Source: Bdellovibrionales bacterium
GTDB taxonomy: Bacteria > Bdellovibrionota > UBA1018
Reading direction: 5' to 3'
NCBI GenBank assembly: GCA_016786465.1
Contig: JAEUWC010000003.1
Location: forward strand, 1 to 64,000
Length of the DNA: 64,000 nt
Shown: positions 25,844 through 34,465 of the stretch, piece by piece
Position numbering within the stretch: the first letter of the stretch is position 1
Layout of the letters: the number at the start of each line of letters is the position of its first letter
Position numbers and translations under genes: made by a program
Notes under the pieces: model-generated
What the model was told of the DNA's origin: nothing
Databases searched by the model: none
Seen by the model: the letters and a program-made list of their open reading frames with translations, nothing else

Positions 25844-27100
25844 TTAGTCTTCTAGCTTTTCGTGCCAGGGATAGGCAGGGGTAGCGCCCTGAGGGACCGG
25901 CCTGGCGGGGATCCGCACGTTTTCGACTTCAGGCGGAATAACGGCGATCTGCGGGTCCAGACGGGCCGATCGGACCGCCTGTAGCCCAGGCGGTTCGGGC
26001 ACCTGAATGGTCATTCCCTGGCCCGTGATCTTGGTCCATTTCCGCCCAAGATACATTTCCTGAGCCGACGGGACTGTGCCTTCGCGGGCCTTTCGGCGGT
26101 TAGGGGCCTTTAAATTTGCATCGGTTTCAGCCACCGGATTGGGGGCCGAAGCCTTGCCAGCTAAGTTCGGGGCAGGGGGGGCGCGGCGTCCCGTCCTTTT
26201 ATGGATTTCAAAAAGCGGGATCCCCACTTCCTTCGCCAGCGCATCCAGCTTCTTGTCCATTCGATCCTGAACAAACGCGGCGTAATGGACCGCGCCTTCT
26301 TGCGAAGTCGACGCCACCCAAAGCGCGTGGATCTTGGGTTGAAGCTTGTCCAGGCCCGAAAGGATTTCTGTCGGAGTAATATTCGCCGGCTGGGACGGCG
26401 CTTGCCCCAGCTTCTTCACTTCAGACCTTTGCCTTGGGTTCACGATCACGCCTTTGAATTTTTTTAGGTCCTTATAATTTTTTGCGACTTCGACTGCTCC
26501 GCTAAAACAATAAACGCGAAGCCCGTCTTCGTTCACGCTGACCACAAAGTCCGTGCCACGAACGCCGATCGCCCCGAACCGCGTTTGAACGATGAAAACA
26601 TGCGCGCCGGACTTCATCCCCGCGTTTCGCAACATCGATTTTTTTTCCGGGACCAAAAAGCGGATGTCACCTGATAATAAAAAAACCATCGGCGTGCGAA
26701 TCGGCACAATGTCTTCTTCCGTTTTTTCCGTCGCGGCTTCTTCGAAATCCAGGGCCAAAGCGGTGTTGGATCCGACTAGCGCTTGTGCTCCGTCCAGAAA
26801 AAGAATTCGCATTGCGCCTTCGGACGACGTCTGAAAGCGATCGCCCATTTTGAATTCTTCACCCTGCTTCATTTCGCGCTTTTCGTTTTCGGGCGTTCCG
26901 ACTTTCAGGTACGGCATGTCCAAAAGTTCTTGAAGAAGCGGCGGAGCCCAAAAGCGCGCGACCAACTGGTCGACTGGGTCCATGACCGACGCCTTGGGAA
27001 GAAGATCGACTTCACTGGCTTGAGTCGGCGAAACCGATGGACTGGGCGAAGCTGCCCCCAAAAGCAGCCCCGCGACCGCTATCGCGAAAATCGATTTCAT
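25844..27100 (-). CDS. FecR-domain exported protein
   Basis: This 418-aa protein has a signal peptide (IFAIAVAGLLLGAASP). A FecR-like domain covers about residues 60-230, ending with the conserved FGAIGVRGTDFVVSV and an SGAVEV strand. The C-terminal third is proline- and alanine-rich and low in complexity. Outside sigma-factor systems, FecR domains occur in envelope proteins with beta structure. The ATG at 27100 overlaps the stop of the upstream small gene (ATGA), which supports this start over a TTG at 27127. Confidence 0.8.
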   Translation of the reverse strand: MKSIFAIAVAGLLLGAASPSPSVSPTQASEVDLLPKASVMDPVDQLVARFWAPPLLQELLDMPYLKVGTPENEKREMKQGEEFKMGDRFQTSSEGAMRILFLDGAQALVGSNTALALDFEEAATEKTEEDIVPIRTPMVFLLSGDIRFLVPEKKSMLRNAGMKSGAHVFIVQTRFGAIGVRGTDFVVSVNEDGLRVYCFSGAVEVAKNYKDLKKFKGVIVNPRQRSEVKKLGQAPSQPANITPTEILSGLDKLQPKIHALWVASTSQEGAVHYAAFVQDRMDKKLDALAKEVGIPLFEIHKRTGRRAPPAPNLAGKASAPNPVAETDANLKAPNRRKAREGTVPSAQEMYLGRKWTKITGQGMTIQVPEPPGLQAVRSARLDPQIAVIPPEVENVRIPARPVPQGATPAYPWHEKLED

Positions 27101-27366
27101 AGACTGGACTGGGATTGAGCTTTCCAAGCAAAGTGAGCCATCTGATTAAAAATTTCGTGGATGGATTCACCCAGGTGATTTTGATCGCGACCCTGACCGA
27201 TCATTTCGCGGGTCGCTTGGGCCTTCAGGCAAAGGTCCCGTTGGCCGTGCGATTCGGCAATCAAAGCCAGCGATTCCAGGCTTTGGCCAACTTGCGTCAA
27301 ATCTTCCTTCTGCAAAGCGAAAGAAAGTTCCGAACGGACCGCATCAATCTGAAGCGCGATAGACAT
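27097..27366 (-). CDS. Small helical protein coupled to the FecR-domain gene
   Basis: This 89-aa acidic, fully helical, cytosolic protein has no signal peptide and no recognised motif. The ATGA overlap with the FecR-domain gene is the main reason to call it real. No clear Shine-Dalgarno is seen. Confidence 0.5.
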   Translation of the reverse strand: MSIALQIDAVRSELSFALQKEDLTQVGQSLESLALIAESHGQRDLCLKAQATREMIGQGRDQNHLGESIHEIFNQMAHFAWKAQSQSSL

Positions 27367-27477
27367 GGTTTATTCAGGGTAGGGGGATTGGAACGAAAGT
27401 CAACAGTCAGGACATTGACGCTGCGTGGGTCCTACGATAACCCCAAAAGGATCCAAAATTTTCCCGGGGGGGATTCT

Positions 27478-28236
27478 ATGGTGCAAGCGATCTTTGTTTC
27501 GGTTTTGCTTTGGGGCCAGGCGCATGCGCAGGTCACGCCATCAGCGACGGTGACGGCGCTTTTGGATCGGACCTTGGAAGTCGGGGCCAGCGTGACGGCA
27601 GGAAAGAACCCTGTGCGAATCCCAGCACGAATTGATTCACCCGGGCAGCGTCTAACAGCCCGTTACGGAACCGAAGCCAATTTAAGTCGTTATGGCAAAG
27701 ACGGATCCGCAAGCGACGCTTCCATGACCCGTGTTCCAGCCACGGAATGGGCTAAAAAGACGATGATTTTGGCGATCGACCTTTTCTTTTGGGATTCGCG
27801 CAACGATGCGCAGGCCTGCACCGATAGCGTGGATCGCGTGACTGAATTTGCGGACCTGATGAAAAAAAACAATCTGGCTTGGGTCATCGGCACGGTGCCG
27901 GACATGACCGACGGAAAAGTCGTGAGGATTTCTCAACCTTGTCGCGATGCATTAAATACGGCGATCTTGGCGGCCTGTGCTGCGGATTCGGTCTGTTATT
28001 TGGCTGATTTTTTCTCGATGCGCGCCAAATTTAAGGCAGACGGTGGCATCCAGTACAAAGGCAAGCATTACAGCTTTTTTGAACTTCAGCCCGACGGCTT
28101 GCACCTAAGCCCAGTGGCTTCGGAACACGTCGTGGATCAGATCCAAAGCCGTCTGGAAGGAAACCTGGAACCGTTTGTCTTCAAGGGCACCCACTGCGGC
28201 TATTTTGAAGGCCAGGGACCGACCTGTACGCTTTAA
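27478..28236 (+). CDS. SGNH-hydrolase-like exported protein
   Basis: This 252-aa protein has a signal peptide (AIFVSVLLWGQAHAQ). Three features fit the SGNH/GDSL esterase fold: VGASVTAG with a candidate nucleophile S38 (the usual GDS reads GAS), a central LAIDLFFWDSRN strand, and a C-terminal DGLHLS with D206 and H209 in block V. Four cysteines (C113, C155, C167, C173) may form disulfides in the periplasm. The ATG at 27478 is chosen because the frame upstream overlaps the divergent gene and lacks signal-peptide character. It may de-acylate lipids, glycans or peptidoglycan; the substrate is unknown. Confidence 0.65.
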   Translation: MVQAIFVSVLLWGQAHAQVTPSATVTALLDRTLEVGASVTAGKNPVRIPARIDSPGQRLTARYGTEANLSRYGKDGSASDASMTRVPATEWAKKTMILAIDLFFWDSRNDAQACTDSVDRVTEFADLMKKNNLAWVIGTVPDMTDGKVVRISQPCRDALNTAILAACAADSVCYLADFFSMRAKFKADGGIQYKGKHYSFFELQPDGLHLSPVASEHVVDQIQSRLEGNLEPFVFKGTHCGYFEGQGPTCTL

Positions 28237-28266
28237 GAAGGCCTTCGTTTTCACCGACAAGAAGGG

Positions 28267-29595
28267 GTGAACTTTCGTTTACCCCTTCTTTTGATCCTGA
28301 CCTTCTGGACCCTTGAAGGACCTGCGTTTGCCAATCCCGATTGGGACGATTTGGCGAATATGCGGGATCGCGACGTCGAATTTTCAATTCGGCTGATGGC
28401 CAAGTACCACGCGATCGTTCAGCGCGGAGATCGCATTCAATTTGATCCAGGTTCGGACACTGCCGCGAACGAAATTTCTGAAAACTACGCAACCTTGATC
28501 GACGAATGGATCAAGACCAATAAGATCGCAAGCGAAGCTTCCAAGAATCGAATTCTAGGGCTTCGAAAGTACCTTCCTTTCCAATCCATTGCGAAGCGCT
28601 TTCATCGCGTGGGGGCGTTTGTTCGTGAATTTTACCGTCAGCACGGACCGGGATACCTTTTGCTTTTTGCCGTTTTGGAAGCCGTCAAGCTGGGCGGAGT
28701 CTTTGCGTCTGCCGAGTATCTGGGACCCGAACTGAAAACGATCATCGCTTTCTTTCCGTCTAAGCCGGTTGTGGGATTGGTTTGGCTTGCCGTTCAGTTG
28801 AAGCAACGCCGCGAGATCATTAAAGCCTATGGTGGAAATCTAGCCTTCAACGAAGCAATGCAGGCTGAAAAGGATGTTCGAAAAAGATTGGACCCCCCGT
28901 CGGCTTCAGATCTTTTGATCCCGCTTCGGATTCACGGGGAATACTGGAAATCCATTTTGGTTTCGGATTCGGGTGCGATCAAAAGATTTTTTTCGTTTCT
29001 GGGATTGGGGAAAATTTCTTTGAATCTAAGCGATTTGAAGACCTTCGTGATCGAAAAGAAATTGGAACATCCCGACTTGGATCTGATCTGGCAAGACGGG
29101 GGCCTAAGCGACGCGGTAAAGACGGCGCTATCAGTTCAGTGGATCTATAGCAGGCCTGACCGCGACGAATGGTCGTCAGAATTTCAGATTCGTTTTGGCG
29201 ATCTGTTTCGCGATCAACTGGTTCCGGGTGAATTACCATCGGTGGTCTATCAATGGGCGTTTCGGGCTAGGTATTCCAGAAATCTGAAAGAACTGGTGGA
29301 TTCACTGGAACTTCTTGAAGGCCAGGGGGTGCCCACTTTTGTTATACTGACCTTGTTTAAGGACCTAATCGTTCCGGACCTGGCCCGGGGCACGGCCTTA
29401 AGTCGCAAAGAAATCGCGGTCTTGGTGGGGCCCGACTTTCGCCGACTCCGGGTCGAATCCGATTTGAAAAAGGGAATGTGGAACCGCGAGTGGACGGATC
29501 GCATCAGGAATCACTTGATCCAGCCGGAACCGGAACTGAGCGCGGACCGGCCCTTATTTAATTCCTGCCAAGGTAATTTCCTGGAATATCCATGA
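28267..29595 (+). CDS. Exported/membrane protein of unknown function
   Basis: This 442-aa protein has a GTG start and a signal peptide (LPLLLILTFWTLEGPAFA). A moderately hydrophobic region lies near residues 128-178 (GYLLLFAVLEAVKLGGVF, TIIAFFPSKPVVGLVWLAVQL). The rest is charged helix. No known domain is recognised. It follows the SGNH-like gene by 30 bp on the same strand and may be co-transcribed. Confidence 0.65.
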   Translation: MNFRLPLLLILTFWTLEGPAFANPDWDDLANMRDRDVEFSIRLMAKYHAIVQRGDRIQFDPGSDTAANEISENYATLIDEWIKTNKIASEASKNRILGLRKYLPFQSIAKRFHRVGAFVREFYRQHGPGYLLLFAVLEAVKLGGVFASAEYLGPELKTIIAFFPSKPVVGLVWLAVQLKQRREIIKAYGGNLAFNEAMQAEKDVRKRLDPPSASDLLIPLRIHGEYWKSILVSDSGAIKRFFSFLGLGKISLNLSDLKTFVIEKKLEHPDLDLIWQDGGLSDAVKTALSVQWIYSRPDRDEWSSEFQIRFGDLFRDQLVPGELPSVVYQWAFRARYSRNLKELVDSLELLEGQGVPTFVILTLFKDLIVPDLARGTALSRKEIAVLVGPDFRRLRVESDLKKGMWNREWTDRIRNHLIQPEPELSADRPLFNSCQGNFLEYP

Positions 29596-29632
29596 TTTCC
29601 GATTTTCTTAAGACCGGCCATCAGAGCGGGTC

Positions 29633-29660
29633 TTGACAGAATCCGAGACTGGCCTATCCT
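29633..29660 (+). promoter_or_regulatory. Sigma70-like promoter of the small exported gene at 29751
   Basis: A perfect TTGACA (29633-29638) is followed by a 16-bp spacer and TATCCT (29655-29660). An alternative -10, TATAAA at 29660, has too long a spacer. It lies about 90 bp before the gene's ATG. Confidence 0.6.
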
Positions 29661-29750
29661 ATAAATAGAAGGTCGGGGTCGTTCATAAGCCCAGTCTTCG
29701 TCACACGCAGAACTCCCTGACCGTAAAACCGTTCAGACAAGGAGGTCTGT

Positions 29751-30062
29751 ATGAAAAAGAATATTTCCCCTCATTTTCACTTCTTCCAGGCGTTATCGAT
29801 GGCCATTCCTTTGGCCCTTGCCCTGGCAGCAGCATATGGATCGATGGCTGAAGCCGGGCGCGAAGGAAGTGCGCTTGTGAATCGAATCGAACAGCAAAAC
29901 CAGGTTTACCTAGCGAAAAACGATACGACGGCATCTGCGGTTCGTAATGCCGAGATCATCACCGGCGACACCATCACGGAAACTCAGGCAGCTTCGGAAG
30001 AAGCGGCTCAGGTTTCGTGTAACGGTGACGCTTGTGTTTCGGTTCAAAGTCCTGGGCAGTAG
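29751..30062 (+). CDS. Small exported protein, unknown
   Basis: This 103-aa protein has a signal peptide (LSMAIPLALALAAAYGSMAEA). The mature part is polar, threonine- and glutamate-rich, with two cysteines (SCNGDACVS) near the C-terminus. A perfect AAGGAGGT at 29739-29746 and a consensus -35 promoter suggest high expression. Its end overlaps the convergent SelO-fusion gene by 19 bp. Confidence 0.75.
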   Translation: MKKNISPHFHFFQALSMAIPLALALAAAYGSMAEAGREGSALVNRIEQQNQVYLAKNDTTASAVRNAEIITGDTITETQAASEEAAQVSCNGDACVSVQSPGQ

Positions 30063-33000
30063 CGAAGAAAGGCGCATCTGCATCGGTTGTAAAGACTTGG
30101 ATCTTTGACTTTGCGCGGACCTATCGAGCCGTCCAGAATCATCGAGGCTTGACTTAGGTCCGCGTCCAAACCTTGCCATTTTTCATTTTCAAGAACACCC
30201 GTGATTCTGGGAGTGATCAGGTTTTCAATTCGGATAATCGACTGAAAGCGGTCCTGGGTCGCTTTCAAAACAGTTTCGGCATCCTTCGCCCCTTGGATGA
30301 TCTGATCCGGCGGTACAAAGTGGGATCCATCCAGGCGCCTTTGATCATTTCGTTGAAGCGCCATTTCTAGCGGTGCTTCGATGCGAATGTTTTGCATCAC
30401 CGCCTTGGGTGCTAGCTTTGCCATTTCGTCCAGCTGCAAAAGCGTTCCATTTAAATTTCTAAAACTTCCTTGAACAATGATGTTCTTTCCGGCGCGCAAT
30501 GCATCCACGACCAAGGCCCAAGCTTGATTCACGCTTGGGTAATGCATCAGATCAGCCGCATATGCAGGATCACTGCTTCGGGCATAGGTCGGAGCCTTCA
30601 ATGTAAAGAGATCTGGGTCGATGACGACAAAGTCCTTCACCTGAATTCCACCTTCTTCGGCCAGCAATTTCAGAACGGTCGACTTTCCAGACCCCATGGT
30701 TCCGGTAATCCAAAGAATTTTTTGAGTGCTTGCAGTGGGGGCGTTATCGATCAGTTTCTTTCGGGTTGCCTGATACACGGCTTCATCTTCGGGTTGGATT
30801 CCCAGCTGCCCAAGTTCAGCATCCCGCGCCCAAATTCCTTTGAAGGATTCTGCGTTTCGGGCTCGGGTCGCGTAGGATTGGGGTGACTGGTTCAGATAGT
30901 GCCAGTGATCCAATTCGCGGTTTCCGCCAAAATACCCTAGATGGGTGCCTTCTTCCTTGGTCGTAGAAAGCAAACTTCCCTTTTCTTCCCAAGGAAGCTT
31001 TTCAATTTCATTTGCTAGTTTGTCGATTCCATTCTTTCCAAGCGCCTTGTAGATATGTGAATCCGCGTTGGAAATGTCCAAGGTCGACACGGACAGATTC
31101 TTCGAATTCAGTTCATTGTGAACCACCTTTAAGGCTTCATCATCGACCAAGCTTCCTTGGATGATCGCAAAGCTTCCGCTTTGCGCCCGTTTCCGAAGTC
31201 GCTGGTAAAGTTCATCAGAACCTAGAATCGTGTCTTTCCAGGTGTGATTCGACTGAAAGCGATCAATCGCGGCGTATCCCCACTGACTTTTTGGATCGAA
31301 AAAATCATGCACGAATGTCGCAGTGGCAGGGTCACGGCTGATATTGGTCTTGGCTTCTTGGTAAGTTGTCTTCAGCTGCTGGATGAATTCGTCTTCTGAC
31401 CATTCGGCTTTGGGTTTCCAGGTTCGATAGCCCGGAGCTTCTCCAAAGAAAAGCCGGGCCAGGAATTCGCGGCGGCTAGGTATTTCTGCGGATAACTTCA
31501 ACGCCTTTTGATTCAGCTGGCAGACCTTTTCATCAAAATCCAAAAAGATTCCCAGCTTGAAGTCGCCCACGGCGAAAGCGTTCAGTGCTCGAAATGATCC
31601 GACACCGATGTACGCGCCTGTCTTCTTTTTAAGCTGGTGATAGAAAAGATCAGGGCGGAATTCGTTGGGCGCCATTCCGTTGCCTTGGGAAATCCCATGG
31701 CCCGCGCGGATGATTGGGGCCAGGCCACCGGTACGATTGGCTAAGGTTCCGACCGTGGACGCATTCTGATCCGCGTTTCCAGTGGCCAGTTGCAAGGTCT
31801 GATCGATCAGGCTTCGAACCAACGATGCGTCGCCTGATTTTTCATAATCAGCAATGACTTTGAAATTCGCATCCATGGCTTTCCATCGATACAGTTCAGG
31901 GTGCGGGGCATTTAGTTTCTTTGCCCGATCGACAAAGGCTGGATTAGCCGTCGTTTTTTTCATCAACGCCAGGTAGCCTTGGGCCAGGGTTTGTCGCCAT
32001 TTGGCGAACTGGGTACCAGGAATGTATCGCGCCAGCGTGTTTTCGATAGCAGTTGGTCTTCCTTGGGTTGTTGCTAGGTCGACAAACAAAGCGTTCACAT
32101 CAAATTTTTGAAGTTTTTCAGGCACCGTATAGCGGGCTTTTACTTTTTCAGACCCATAGTCCGCTAGTTTCGCTAGTTCGTCGCCCAGTTTGCGAATCTC
32201 GGGGTCCGAAACCAGATTTTGGGCTTCTTTGCGATCGACTCCAAGCAGGATGATGAATTCCTTGGCCACGGATTCGGAATAGCGACTGCGAAAAGTTTTT
32301 TCTGAAAGATTCGGTTCCGGAAAGAACTTCTTCAGATTCTTTGGGACGGTTTCTTGGACTTCTTCGATGAAGTCGTGAACCAGGGTTTCGATGAATTCGC
32401 TGATTTCTCCGTTTTCTTGAACGTGATCTAGAACCTGAATGCGTCCGTAGCCGGGTTGGGCTGTCATCGTGCCAAAATCAATCATTCGCCCAGTCAGTTC
32501 GATATTCGATTGGCTGGTGGCGCCGTGGTACATGCGGTTGGCGTAAAGGTAAGCGTACTGTTCTGCGATTCTTTGAATGTAAATCTGAAGGCCCTGGCGA
32601 ATCTTGTCGCCATCAGAAAGCCCGGACGGCAGGTCAAAGATTTTACCTAGGGTTTTGGCAAAGTATTTACCCGTGGCGACCAGTCTTGCCGGTTCGCTTT
32701 TTTTCATTTTTTCACCGCTCCCAAAAGGGGACTTCATGAAATGAGCCGGCCGCAGCGAACTTTCGCGAATCACAAGAACATCTTTTTGAACCGTTCCGCC
32801 GCCGAGCTGGGTCCAAGTTCCACGATCAATCAGCGCCAGCACGCGGTTACTTCCGTGCGGTGTTCCTTGATTCACCTGGGACCAGATGACTTCACGAATG
32901 GCTTCTTCAATTGGGACGGTTCCGTTTGAATGGCTTTTTCCCTGGGTTTCTCCGACCAGGGTTGTCGCCCCCAGTCCCTTGATTTGAATTCCGCCTTTTT

Positions 33001-33367
33001 CGGCGGCGCGACCGCTTCCCCAGTTTTCACCAATTCCGGTGCCGCCGTAACGGTCGGCATAGACGGTTGCCGTTTCTTCGGTAAAGGCGCTGGGCGCGTC
33101 CGTTGGGTTTGGAATTCCCCACGCGAAAGCATCCAAGATGTCCTGGTCTTTTTCACCGGCCAGTGAAGGATGAACCCAAAGCAGTTTGGGATGGGCCAAT
33201 CTTTTTGCGGTATGAGCGATGTACGATTCTTCGGGAAGTGTTTTCCCGATGCTGGCGGGCTTTCCTTGAGCAAGATCCCGGACGCCCTTTCCCGCAAGGA
33301 CCGGGGTGGGCGAAAAGCCAAGCGGCAAGGTCAGCGAAAGGGTTAGGACTAAAAGACGGACGATCAT
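30044..33367 (-). CDS. Exported SelO-like AMPylase domain fused to a P-loop kinase domain
   Basis: This protein is about 1107 aa from the ATG at 33367; a GTG at 33394 adds 9 residues, and the numbering here uses that GTG. The signal peptide ends near TPVLA at residue 34. Residues 95-330 carry SelO (YdiU) motifs: YGGTGIGENWGSGR, IQIKGLGATTLV with K139, EEAIREVI, then HG at 290-291, N297 and DFG at 306-308, matching the HG..N..L.G...DYG nucleotide and metal site. SelO transfers AMP from ATP to proteins. The C-terminal part has Walker A GTMGSGKST at 898-906, with VIDPD and NIIVQGSF, like zeta-toxin or chloramphenicol-phosphotransferase-type kinases. The middle (about 550-880) is unassigned. An exported two-enzyme protein suggests an effector acting outside the cell. 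Confidence 0.75.
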   Translation of the reverse strand: MIVRLLVLTLSLTLPLGFSPTPVLAGKGVRDLAQGKPASIGKTLPEESYIAHTAKRLAHPKLLWVHPSLAGEKDQDILDAFAWGIPNPTDAPSAFTEETATVYADRYGGTGIGENWGSGRAAEKGGIQIKGLGATTLVGETQGKSHSNGTVPIEEAIREVIWSQVNQGTPHGSNRVLALIDRGTWTQLGGGTVQKDVLVIRESSLRPAHFMKSPFGSGEKMKKSEPARLVATGKYFAKTLGKIFDLPSGLSDGDKIRQGLQIYIQRIAEQYAYLYANRMYHGATSQSNIELTGRMIDFGTMTAQPGYGRIQVLDHVQENGEISEFIETLVHDFIEEVQETVPKNLKKFFPEPNLSEKTFRSRYSESVAKEFIILLGVDRKEAQNLVSDPEIRKLGDELAKLADYGSEKVKARYTVPEKLQKFDVNALFVDLATTQGRPTAIENTLARYIPGTQFAKWRQTLAQGYLALMKKTTANPAFVDRAKKLNAPHPELYRWKAMDANFKVIADYEKSGDASLVRSLIDQTLQLATGNADQNASTVGTLANRTGGLAPIIRAGHGISQGNGMAPNEFRPDLFYHQLKKKTGAYIGVGSFRALNAFAVGDFKLGIFLDFDEKVCQLNQKALKLSAEIPSRREFLARLFFGEAPGYRTWKPKAEWSEDEFIQQLKTTYQEAKTNISRDPATATFVHDFFDPKSQWGYAAIDRFQSNHTWKDTILGSDELYQRLRKRAQSGSFAIIQGSLVDDEALKVVHNELNSKNLSVSTLDISNADSHIYKALGKNGIDKLANEIEKLPWEEKGSLLSTTKEEGTHLGYFGGNRELDHWHYLNQSPQSYATRARNAESFKGIWARDAELGQLGIQPEDEAVYQATRKKLIDNAPTASTQKILWITGTMGSGKSTVLKLLAEEGGIQVKDFVVIDPDLFTLKAPTYARSSDPAYAADLMHYPSVNQAWALVVDALRAGKNIIVQGSFRNLNGTLLQLDEMAKLAPKAVMQNIRIEAPLEMALQRNDQRRLDGSHFVPPDQIIQGAKDAETVLKATQDRFQSIIRIENLITPRITGVLENEKWQGLDADLSQASMILDGSIGPRKVKDPSLYNRCRCAFLRYCPGL

Positions 33368-33407
33368 CCTTCTCTTGTCGGATTTTGGGTTCACTCAGTT
33401 GAGCGGG

Positions 33408-33670
33408 TTGCAGGTGTCGGAAGTCTGTCGGATTTGTGCGGCGATGCCGGTCGGGATCTCTCTGTGCAGGTGTCGGAAGTCTGTCGGATTTGTGCGGCGC
33501 ACCCAGGATTCGGGACCGCCGACCCACCGCCGTTGGATTTCCGACACAGTTCCGACAACTGAACAGAGGGGGCGGGGGCGACGCGTCCTTGGATTTCCGA
33601 CACAGTTCCGACAACTGAACAGAGGGGTTAGGGGCGTCCCGCCCTTGGATTTCCGACACACTTCCGACAG
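33408..33670. repeat. Cluster of five TGTCGGA-type repeat units (locus A)
   Basis: Two forward units (33410-33435 and 33462-33491) and three reverse units (33535-33566, 33591-33622, 33647-33670) share the core TGTCGGAAsTsTGTCGGA, most with a CTGTkCAG flank. Each unit is two TGTCGGA copies 11 bp apart. A further half-unit (TTGTCGGATTTTG) lies at 33375, inside the start of the SelO-fusion gene. The cluster fills the 325-bp gap between divergent genes. Opposite orientations allow a large stem. Confidence 0.85.
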
Positions 33671-33692
33671 GACTCGTGATAATTTGCTAGCC

Positions 33693-33998
33693 ATGAGCAA
33701 CAACTTCGATCCCACCCAAGTCGCAACACCTGATCAACGCCTGGATTTCGACGATCACACTTTGAATCGCGATTACTACATTCGCCTAGCCAAAGAAAAA
33801 GGCGTGTCCTACGCGATCACCGAGCTTCACCACGAAAAAGAGAAGCTTGAGCACGCGACCTTTGAAGGCGACAAAGGATACCGCCCTGAACTTTTCGAGC
33901 GCGTGCAAGAATACGCCGCTTTTTCACGCGAGCTTTGGGATATCGCGCTGGATTCGGAATCAATCGAACGCAAGGATTGGGAAAAGCGTCCCGGCTAA
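33693..33998 (+). CDS. Small cytosolic protein, unknown
   Basis: This 101-aa acidic helical protein has no signal peptide or recognised motif. It starts at an ATG 23 bp after the last repeat unit. The reading frame also runs upstream through the repeats, but that part is not coding-like. No strong Shine-Dalgarno is seen. Codon use matches the neighbours. Confidence 0.55.
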   Translation: MSNNFDPTQVATPDQRLDFDDHTLNRDYYIRLAKEKGVSYAITELHHEKEKLEHATFEGDKGYRPELFERVQEYAAFSRELWDIALDSESIERKDWEKRPG

Positions 33999-34002
33999 AG
34001 GC

Positions 34003-34437
34003 TTACGGAATGCGCTTGGCTTTCACCAAGCCTGCTTTTTCCAAAGCCCGCGCAATGCTGACTAGCTTCAATTGGGCCGCACCGGTGTCGCGTGGCTGAA
34101 TCGCCTGGGTCAAAGTATCTTTAATTTCCGCGGCCGTCTGCGGGCGGCAGTTTTTCAGCCAGCGATCCGTCACGTCTTGTGCGTAAGGCTTGATGGCGTA
34201 AGCAACGGTTCGCGCTGAAGGCGATTTGCCGATGACTTCGGCCAATTCCATGTCGGGAAGTTTCATGACATCTTCCCAAGTCATCATCATCGCCAAAGCT
34301 TTTTGCGTATAATCCGGATCTTCTTGCATGCCGACGTCGATCATTTTCTGTCTGCGCGACATCGGTGTGGATTCGAGAAGTTCAACAAGTTTACGAAGAC
34401 CCGAAGGGTCTTTTTTGAATCTGGTGTAGACGCCCAT
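34003..34437 (-). CDS. FliG C-terminal-domain-like protein
   Basis: This protein is about 144 aa (150 with the GTG at 34455). Residues 40-110 match the FliG C-terminal pattern: MMTWEDVMKLPDMELAEVI (FliG: MF.FEDi..LdD..iq..l), a small gap region (SARTVAYAIKPY, like dLALALKga), then WLKNCRPQTAAEIKDTL (like fl.NmS.R.a..l.edl). FliG-C is the torque-generating part of the flagellar switch. The N-terminal and middle domains, which bind FliF and FliM, are absent. It may be a paralogue with a role outside the motor. The start is uncertain. Confidence 0.6.
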   Translation of the reverse strand: MGVYTRFKKDPSGLRKLVELLESTPMSRRQKMIDVGMQEDPDYTQKALAMMMTWEDVMKLPDMELAEVIGKSPSARTVAYAIKPYAQDVTDRWLKNCRPQTAAEIKDTLTQAIQPRDTGAAQLKLVSIARALEKAGLVKAKRIP

Positions 34438-34465
34438 AGATGCATAATCATACACTCTTTTTCAG

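Noticed and set aside
27115-27477. Upstream extension of the SGNH-like frame to 27115.
   Set aside because: It overlaps the minus-strand FecR-linked small gene, and the signal peptide starts at the ATG at 27478.
33408-33670. Spaced repeats that look at first like a small CRISPR array.
   Set aside because: Units occur in both orientations, spacing is irregular, and there are no cas genes. They fit a palindromic intergenic repeat better.
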